This document shows positions 50,906 through 55,825 of a stretch of DNA of 55,825 nucleotides, in pieces (the first letter of the stretch is position 1; each line of letters starts with the position of its first letter). Made by a program: the position numbers and the translations under genes. The stretch spans positions 1 through 55,825 of the forward strand of contig CACAWY010000007.1 of the NCBI GenBank assembly GCA_902536385.1, in the 5' to 3' direction. The notes below the pieces were generated by a model that saw nothing but the letters and a program-made list of their open reading frames with translations, was not told where the DNA came from and searched no databases. The stretch comes from an uncultured Pelagibacteraceae bacterium. GTDB taxonomy: Bacteria > Pseudomonadota > Alphaproteobacteria > Pelagibacterales > Pelagibacteraceae.

Positions 50906-51503
50906 GATTTTGAAAAAATTATACGATAGATGTGTTGAGCTTGCTAGACATAAATTTTCAAAGCCTTTACTAGGTTTTGTAGCATTTATCGAAAGTTTCT
51001 TTTTTCCAGTTCCTCCTGATTTAATGATTGTACCAATGGTAGTGGCAAAAAGAGAAGATTATCTTAAAATTTTTTTTATAGCCACAACTGGATCAGTATT
51101 AGGTGGTTTGTTTGGGTATATGTTAGGGGTTTTCTTTTTAGATGCCTCAATGGTCATTATTGAATTTTATGGTTACGAAGAAAAAGTTTTTGAAATGCAA
51201 GATAAGATGTCTACAAAAGGTGGATTTTTAGCTTGGCTTGGAATTATGTTTTTAGCTGGCTTTACCCCACTTCCTTTTAAAGTTTTTACTATTACGAGTG
51301 GAGTGATCGCCTATAATCTTCCAGTATTTTTCTTTATATGTTTATTTACTAGAGGATTAAGATTTTTCTTAGTTTCTTATTTAACATTTCTTTTTGGTAA
51401 GAAATTTGGTGATTTCATCGAGAAAAGAGGGGCGCTGTGGTTTACTTTAACTGGAATTTTTATTGTGGTTTTAGCCGTCGTCCTTTATATAATTTTCACC
51501 TAA
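50904..51503 (+). CDS. DedA/YqaA-family membrane protein
   Basis: DedA/SNARE-associated (VTT) protein of 199 residues with about five membrane segments, implicated in lipid-carrier or phospholipid translocation in other bacteria. The family motif FIESFFFPVPPDLMIVPMV and the later GFTPLPFKVFTITSG (the F/Y-x-R/K-containing re-entrant loop) place it in the YqaA branch. I choose ATG 50904; a GTG at 50889 would lengthen the N terminus by five residues. Its stop overlaps the dsbB-like start as TAATG, so the two are coupled. It starts in the same CATG as the divergent small membrane gene. Confidence 0.88.
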   Translation: MILKKLYDRCVELARHKFSKPLLGFVAFIESFFFPVPPDLMIVPMVVAKREDYLKIFFIATTGSVLGGLFGYMLGVFFLDASMVIIEFYGYEEKVFEMQDKMSTKGGFLAWLGIMFLAGFTPLPFKVFTITSGVIAYNLPVFFFICLFTRGLRFFLVSYLTFLFGKKFGDFIEKRGALWFTLTGIFIVVLAVVLYIIFT

Positions 51504-51985
51504 TGTTGAGTAAAAACAAGTTAATTTTAAACAGTATATTAGCCTTAAGTTTTTTATCTTTGGCTTCAGCTTATTTTATTCAATACGTATTGGGACATGA
51601 ACCTTGTAATTTATGCCTAATTGAGAGAATTCCTTATTTAGCCTCTTTAATATTTATTTCGTTAATATTTATAATCAATAAGTTTGAAAAATTGATTTCT
51701 AGTGTTGTGCTATTATTTTTTATATTTGGCTCAGTGGTTTCTTTTTACCATGTAGGAATTGAACAAGGATTTTTTAGTGAGTCTTTTGTGTGCGATTTGG
51801 GTTCATCTGGTGGAGATATTTCTAAAGAAGATTTGCTAAAACAACTTCAAAATAAAACTCCAATAAGCTGCAAAGACGTAACTTTTAGGTTTTTTGGACT
51901 TTCTCTTGCTACAATAAATACAGTTATATCGATACTGTTAAGTGGTATTATGATTAAGGTAATTAAAAATTATGGAAAAAACTAA
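51503..51985 (+). CDS. dsbB: DsbB-like disulfide bond formation protein
   Basis: Four-span inner-membrane protein of 160 residues that would reoxidise periplasmic DsbA with quinone. The first periplasmic loop has GHEPCNLCLIERIPYL, the C-x-x-C pair in the family context. The second loop has SFVCDLG and later ISCKDVTF, the distal cysteine pair. I start it at ATG 51503 (MLSKNKLIL), overlapping the DedA stop; an open frame 22 codons further upstream translates the out-of-frame DedA end and is not used. It overlaps COQ7 by 14 bases, and COQ7 belongs to ubiquinone synthesis, the DsbB electron acceptor. Confidence 0.88.
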   Translation: MLSKNKLILNSILALSFLSLASAYFIQYVLGHEPCNLCLIERIPYLASLIFISLIFIINKFEKLISSVVLLFFIFGSVVSFYHVGIEQGFFSESFVCDLGSSGGDISKEDLLKQLQNKTPISCKDVTFRFFGLSLATINTVISILLSGIMIKVIKNYGKN

Positions 51986-52505
51986 TAAAAAAATTTTAGA
52001 AGAAATTATAAGAGTAGATCATGCTGGAGAACGAGGTGCTATTAAAATTTACGAAGGTCAGCTACTTGCTCTAAAAACTTTCAAACAAAATGCTTCTTTA
52101 AAAAGAAAGATTGAAGAAATGAAAGAGCACGAAAGAGAGCATTACGAATACTTTGATAGCGAAATTAAAAAGAGAAATATAAAGCCGACTAGACTTTTGC
52201 CTCTGTGGGATTTAATGGGAGTTACTTTAGGCTTTGGAACTGCCATGCTTGGTGAGAAAGCAGCTATGTTATGTACTGCTTCGGTTGAAGAGGTAATAGA
52301 TGGTCATTATAAAGATCAAACTTACAAACTTGGTAAAGATGAGGAAGAGTTAAAAAAGAAAATTATGAAGTTTAGACAAGATGAACTTGACCATAAAGAT
52401 ATAGCTTATGACAATGGTGCAACAAAAAAAGGTTTATTTGGAGTTTTGGACAAAGTAATTAAAACTTCATCAAGAATAGCTATTACAATTTCTGAAAAAA
52501 TTTAA
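51972..52505 (+). CDS. coq7: Demethoxyubiquinone hydroxylase (COQ7)
   Basis: Di-iron hydroxylase of 177 residues that performs the penultimate ring hydroxylation in ubiquinone synthesis. The ferritin-like metal ligands are visible: IIRVDHAGERGAIKIYEGQ (first Glu), EHEREHYEYF (E-x2-H), SVEEVIDGHY (Glu) and DELDHKDIA (E-x2-H). Length fits the compact bacterial form. A short hydrophobic helix after the first domain (GVTLGFGTAML) would sit at the membrane surface. It overlaps the DsbB-like gene by 14 bases and abuts the convergent HNH gene. The link to DsbB through quinone supply is plausible. Confidence 0.96.
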   Translation: MEKTNKKILEEIIRVDHAGERGAIKIYEGQLLALKTFKQNASLKRKIEEMKEHEREHYEYFDSEIKKRNIKPTRLLPLWDLMGVTLGFGTAMLGEKAAMLCTASVEEVIDGHYKDQTYKLGKDEEELKKKIMKFRQDELDHKDIAYDNGATKKGLFGVLDKVIKTSSRIAITISEKI

Positions 52506-53075
52506 TTACGGTTCTAATTCAATATCCCAATATAGATAATCCATCCAGCTTTCGTGTAAAAAATTAGGTGGAAAGTTTCTACCATTTCTGTGTAGATCTT
52601 CTACGGTTGGAGCGTAAGGTTTATTGGTCAATTTTAAATCACAATCTTTATAAAGTTTTCCACCTTTTTTAACATTACAGCTTGAGCAAGCAGTAACTAC
52701 ATTGTTCCAGTCTGTTAGGCCACCTTTAGATTTTGGAAGAAGGTGATCAAAAGTTAAATCTTTTTTATCGCCGCAATATTGGCAAGTAAACTTATCTCTT
52801 AAAAAAACATTAAATCTTGTGAAGTTTGGATTTTTTGATGGTTGTATAAAATTTTTTAAAGCTATCACGCTTGGTAGATTCATTTCGAAAGATGGACTTC
52901 TAATTTTTCTTTTATAATTCGAAACAATACTTACTCTATCTAAAAAAACTGATTTAACTGCATCTTGCCAGCACCAAATAGAAAGTGGATAATAGCTTAA
53001 AGGTCTAAAATCAGCATTTAAAACTAGGGCCGGGCATTTTTCTAACGGAACTTTATCTGCAGAAGAAATAATCAT
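52506..53075 (-). CDS. HNH endonuclease
   Basis: HNH-family nuclease of 189 residues, related to the widespread alphaproteobacterial housekeeping HNH proteins. The N-terminal part (CPALVLNADFRPLSYYPLSIW, cited as VLNADFRPLSYYPLS) is a typical start. The HNH core is FTCQYCGDKKDLTFDHLLPKSKGG followed by NNVVTACSSCNVKKG, with two C-x-x-C zinc pairs and the His of the D-H motif. The C terminus ends LHESWMDYLYWDIELEP. No neighbouring methyltransferase or mobile element suggests a restriction system, so a DNA-repair or housekeeping role is more likely. Function is not established. Confidence 0.9.
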   Translation of the reverse strand: MIISSADKVPLEKCPALVLNADFRPLSYYPLSIWCWQDAVKSVFLDRVSIVSNYKRKIRSPSFEMNLPSVIALKNFIQPSKNPNFTRFNVFLRDKFTCQYCGDKKDLTFDHLLPKSKGGLTDWNNVVTACSSCNVKKGGKLYKDCDLKLTNKPYAPTVEDLHRNGRNFPPNFLHESWMDYLYWDIELEP

Positions 53076-53139
53076 ACATAAAGCTAACTGATAAAAAAAA
53101 ATTTATCAAGTTATAATTATGTTACATGTAAAATAGTTA

Positions 53140-53793
53140 TTAATTAAAATGTTTTTTAATGAATTGTAGACCCAAACTTGACCCTTCTGTTGGTATACGA
53201 TGTTCGCAGTGTTTAAATATTTTTGTTTCTATTTGATAATTATTTTTTCCAAAAAATTCTTTAGCTTCAAGCAGTGACTCGATTGGAACAACTTGGTCAA
53301 GATCACCATGCATTAAGAGAATATTAGGTCTAGAAATTATATTTTTAGAAAGGTGGTTCGTGCTTATAATTCTCCCGGAATAACCAAGAATAGAATTTAT
53401 AGTATCTTTTCTTTTTATTCCAGTTTGTAATGTTATCATACAGCCTTGACTAAAACCTCCAATAATAATTTTATTAGCTTTTAATTCATATTTTTTCTTT
53501 ACTTCATCTATTAATTTATTAAGTTTATTTTCAGCTACCAAAGATTTAGATAAAATTTGTTCTGGAGTTTGATCCATTAAATCAAACCATTGAAATCCTG
53601 ATGGGCTTGCTGCACATTTTTCAGGTGCATCAGGACAAATAAAAATTGTTTCTGTTAGATGGGCTCTCCAATAACTTGCAAGTATAGATATATCCTTACC
53701 ATCGCCTCCATATCCGTGGCAAAGAATTACAGCGTTTTTTGGTTTTTCTTTAGAGAGTGGCTCTAAAATAATTGTATTTAATGAGAAGGTCAT
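53140..53793 (-). CDS. Alpha/beta carboxylesterase/phospholipase family
   Basis: Serine hydrolase of 217 residues, acyl-protein thioesterase/carboxylesterase (YpfH/EstB-like) group. The catalytic Ser is in IIGGFSQGCMITLQ (G-F-S-Q-G), the Asp in LMHGDLDQVVPIESL and the His in KHCEHRIPTEG. VILCHGYGGDGKDI forms the oxyanion region. There is no signal peptide. It is divergent from the HIG1-like gene over 15 bases. The substrate is unknown; members hydrolyse short acyl esters or lysophospholipids. Confidence 0.9.
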   Translation of the reverse strand: MTFSLNTIILEPLSKEKPKNAVILCHGYGGDGKDISILASYWRAHLTETIFICPDAPEKCAASPSGFQWFDLMDQTPEQILSKSLVAENKLNKLIDEVKKKYELKANKIIIGGFSQGCMITLQTGIKRKDTINSILGYSGRIISTNHLSKNIISRPNILLMHGDLDQVVPIESLLEAKEFFGKNNYQIETKIFKHCEHRIPTEGSSLGLQFIKKHFN

Positions 53794-53808
53794 ATAGATA
53801 AAATATCA

Positions 53809-54009
53809 ATGTCTGAATTTTTATTTAATTTTATTGGTTTCACATTATTAGGAGCTGTAGCCATAGTTTTAATTATGGGTATTTATACTTTATTTAAAGG
53901 TGGAAGTACTAGTAAAAAATATTCAAACAAACTAATGCAGCTTAGAGTTCTTTTGCAATTTATCGCAATAATTGTTTTGGTATTATTGGCGTATTTTTTT
54001 AAGGACTAA
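53809..54009 (+). CDS. HIG1-domain small membrane protein
   Basis: Protein of 66 residues with two transmembrane helices (IGFTLLGAVAIVLIMGIYTLF and LLQFIAIIVLVLLAYFF, cited in parts). Between them is a basic loop, KGGSTSKKYSNKLMQLRVLL, containing the S-N-K-x-M-x-x-R-V pattern of the HIG1 domain. In alphaproteobacteria and mitochondria such proteins associate with respiratory complexes, especially cytochrome c oxidase. The 3' end overlaps the convergent TlpA-like gene by 4 bases. The role is inferred from the family. Confidence 0.8.
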   Translation: MSEFLFNFIGFTLLGAVAIVLIMGIYTLFKGGSTSKKYSNKLMQLRVLLQFIAIIVLVLLAYFFKD

Positions 54010-54533
54010 ATATACTTCTTCATTAAATTTAAGAAATCCTCACTTGCAAAATCTACCTCGCCTATAACTCTTCCAAATTCTTCTCCATTTTTATCGATCA
54101 GTATGCTTGTAGGAAGGCCTCTAAGTTTAAAAGTTTTAACTAAGCTAAGATCTGGGTCGTAGTAGGTATTTAATGTAGTTACTCCGACACTTCTAAAAAA
54201 ATCTCTCGTCCTTATTTTATTTGGTTTTTCAGTATTAACTGCGAAAACCTTTATTTCAGGGTATTTGAAAGTTAACTTTTCAAGTGAAGGCATTTCTCTT
54301 TTACAAGGAGCACACCAAGTTGCCCAAAAATTAATAATCATGATATTGCCTTTTTTGTTAGTTAAATCGATAGCTAAAAGATCAGAATCTTTAAATTTAA
54401 TTTCTTTAATAGCTATTGGTTTTTCGTGAATAACAACATTTTTTGAAAAATCTTCGGCTCCAATTAGATTTTGGTTAAAGAGATATAAAACTATTATGTG
54501 AATATAGATTTTAAAAGATTTACTAATTTTCAT
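54006..54533 (-). CDS. TlpA/ResA-like thioredoxin-family protein
   Basis: Exported thiol-disulfide protein of 175 residues. An N-terminal hydrophobic segment (YIHIIVLYLFNQNLIGAE) acts as signal peptide or anchor. The thioredoxin fold has MIINFWATWCAPCKREMPSLE with the W-C-A-P-C active site and the cis-Pro in LRGLPTSILID. This is typical of TlpA/ResA/CcmG reductases for cytochrome c maturation or other periplasmic thiols. It lies between the HIG1-like gene and argH and is divergent from argH, with 30 bases between the two starts. The specific partner is unknown. Confidence 0.9.
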   Translation of the reverse strand: MKISKSFKIYIHIIVLYLFNQNLIGAEDFSKNVVIHEKPIAIKEIKFKDSDLLAIDLTNKKGNIMIINFWATWCAPCKREMPSLEKLTFKYPEIKVFAVNTEKPNKIRTRDFFRSVGVTTLNTYYDPDLSLVKTFKLRGLPTSILIDKNGEEFGRVIGEVDFASEDFLNLMKKYI

Positions 54534-54563
54534 ATTAATTTAAATTAGAAATAACATAGTAAA

Positions 54564-55825
54564 ATGAAAAATAAAACAATTTGGTCTAATAGATTTAAAT
54601 ACAAAACGTCTCAATCTTTTCAAAAGATTGGGTCTTCAATTCATATTGATAAAAGACTTTATGAACAAGATATAGTTGCATCTGTTGTACACACCAAAAT
54701 GCTCATGAAACAAAAGATCATTAAAAGTGAAGACGGTAACAAAATTATCAATGGGCTCAAAAAAATTAAAACTCAGATAGATAAGGGAAATTTTGAGTTT
54801 AAAGAGAAATATGAAGATATCCATTTAAACATAGAAAAAGCATTATTCGAGATCATCGGTCCTTCAGCAGGATTTCTGCACACTGCAAGATCAAGAAACG
54901 ATCAGGTGGTAACTGATTTTAAATTATGGATTAAAGAAGCATCAAACGAAATTATAAAATGTATTTCAGTTGTTATGAAAAATCTGATTAAAAAAGCTGA
55001 AAAAAATACAGATACCGTTATGCCTGGATTGACGCATTTAAAAAATGCACAACCTATTTCATTCGCTCATTATTTATTGTCATACTATGAGATGTTAAAA
55101 AGAGATAAAAAAAGATTTGAAAATAATCTTGATCTTTTAGATGAGTGTCCGCTTGGATCTGCGGCGTTATCAGGAACATCTTATAAGATAGATAGATATT
55201 ATACAGCAAAAAAACTTGGTTTTAAAAAACCTACAGATAATTCCATGGACTCCGTATCCGATAGAGATTTTGCAATCGATTTTTTATATGCTGCTGCCAT
55301 TTGTGCAATGCACTTATCAAGGTTAGCTGAAGATTTTATCATTTATAATTCCGATGCCTTTAATTTAATTTCATTTAAAGACAGTATGCTTACAGGGTCT
55401 TCAATTATGCCTCAAAAAAAGAATCCCGATCCTGTAGAACTGATTAGAGGAAAAGTTGGAATAAATTATGGAAAGTTAAATGCTATGCTTACAATAATGA
55501 AGGGTCTCCCTATGTCATATTTTAAAGATATGCAGGATGATAAAGAATTAGTTTTCGATGGCTTTGATGCTTTAAAAGATACTTTAACTATTAGTGCTGA
55601 ATTAATCAATGCTGTGAATGCTAATAAAATAAATATGCTTTTTATGGCTAACCAAGGTTATACAACAGCAACTGATTTTGCTGATTATCTTGCTAAAAAT
55701 AAAAATTTATCGTTTAGAGAGTCTTATGTTATTTCAGCAAAACTTGTTAATTACGCAGAAAAAAATAAAAAAATGTTATCTGAATTAAATTTAGAAGAAA
55801 TCAAAAAATTTTATAAAGATTTAGA
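54564..55825 (+). CDS. argH: Argininosuccinate lyase, N-terminal part
   Basis: Arginine biosynthesis enzyme splitting argininosuccinate into arginine and fumarate. The visible 420 codons start MKNKTIWSNRFKY and contain TARSRNDQVVTDFKLW, the T-H-L-x-x-A-Q-P block (GLTHLKNAQPISFAHYL) and the fumarase-superfamily signature GSSIMPQKKNPDP with the catalytic Ser loop. The window ends inside the C-terminal domain, so the last residues are missing. The start is 30 bases from the divergent TlpA-like start. No damage is seen. Confidence 0.96.
   Translation, partial: MKNKTIWSNRFKYKTSQSFQKIGSSIHIDKRLYEQDIVASVVHTKMLMKQKIIKSEDGNKIINGLKKIKTQIDKGNFEFKEKYEDIHLNIEKALFEIIGPSAGFLHTARSRNDQVVTDFKLWIKEASNEIIKCISVVMKNLIKKAEKNTDTVMPGLTHLKNAQPISFAHYLLSYYEMLKRDKKRFENNLDLLDECPLGSAALSGTSYKIDRYYTAKKLGFKKPTDNSMDSVSDRDFAIDFLYAAAICAMHLSRLAEDFIIYNSDAFNLISFKDSMLTGSSIMPQKKNPDPVELIRGKVGINYGKLNAMLTIMKGLPMSYFKDMQDDKELVFDGFDALKDTLTISAELINAVNANKINMLFMANQGYTTATDFADYLAKNKNLSFRESYVISAKLVNYAEKNKKMLSELNLEEIKKFYKDL

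Noticed and set aside
51437-51502. Longer DsbB-like N terminus
   Set aside because: It translates the end of the DedA gene in another frame and does not look like a membrane-protein start; ATG 51503 fits the family.

Overview
The window looks like a chromosomal stretch from a streamlined marine alphaproteobacterium of the SAR11 (Pelagibacter) type. It is extremely AT-rich and gene-dense. Many genes overlap at ATGA junctions or lie a few bases apart. Gene content and order fit that group: thrS-infC-rpmI-rplT-pheST, gltD-gltB, a homodimeric aceE-aceF, a TAXI-type TRAP transporter, a Suv3-like helicase followed by fdxA and carD, and COQ7. The taxonomic call is inferred from gene content; there is no rRNA gene in the window.

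Layout. 1-5925 (minus strand): translation genes, then a GT4 glycosyltransferase. 5965-13514: an esterase-like hydrolase, an NAD(P)-binding epimerase-like protein, and both subunits of NADPH-glutamate synthase, with an NtrC-like palindrome upstream. 13680-20789: an envelope and surface-sugar block (UppP, a GT2 with a coupled 31-residue membrane peptide, two sugar-nucleotide epimerases, an FkbM methyltransferase, a GT39-like membrane protein, an O-antigen ligase) with a tRNA-Arg(ACG) inside it. 20807-29448: acetoacetate/acetyl-CoA metabolism (thiolase, HDAC-like deacetylase, acetoacetyl-CoA synthetase) and pyruvate dehydrogenase E1 and E2; the E1 carries an extra N-terminal lipoyl domain. 29472-37637: a DMT transporter, a thioesterase, a secreted VCBS/ASPIC protein, a Cys-rich exported protein, and an aminotransferase/TAXI-TRAP operon with an internal terminator. 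37794-43666: the Suv3-like helicase, TerB, FdxA and CarD, a 24-residue polybasic micro-gene, and an acyl-CoA synthetase. 48806-55825: a bile-acid-symporter-family carrier, a tandem-HTH protein, DedA, DsbB, COQ7, an HNH endonuclease, a carboxylesterase, a HIG1 protein, a TlpA-like thioredoxin and the start of argH.

The most interesting object is a compact integrated element of about 5.03 kb (43718-48760). It has split a host tRNA-Leu(CAA) gene exactly in its anticodon loop. The 3' half lies at 43671-43726 and the 5' half at 48752-48791, and they share only a 9-bp core (ATTTTGAGT). Neither end of the element carries a replacement half, so the host gene is broken. Inside the element is a complete, different-sequence tRNA-Leu with the same CAA anticodon (47268-47353), immediately downstream of a tyrosine integrase. 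The element therefore appears to destroy a host tRNA and supply its own isoacceptor. After insertion the host tRNA promoter points into integrase and then the replacement tRNA, which suggests promoter capture. The element also has paired 11-bp integrase arm-type repeats at both ends, a serine recombinase with a 9+9 palindrome at its promoter, a candidate HUH Rep-like endonuclease, a ribbon-helix-helix-like protein, and an operon of two small exported proteins and a lipoprotein. It has no recognisable capsid, portal, terminase or conjugation genes.
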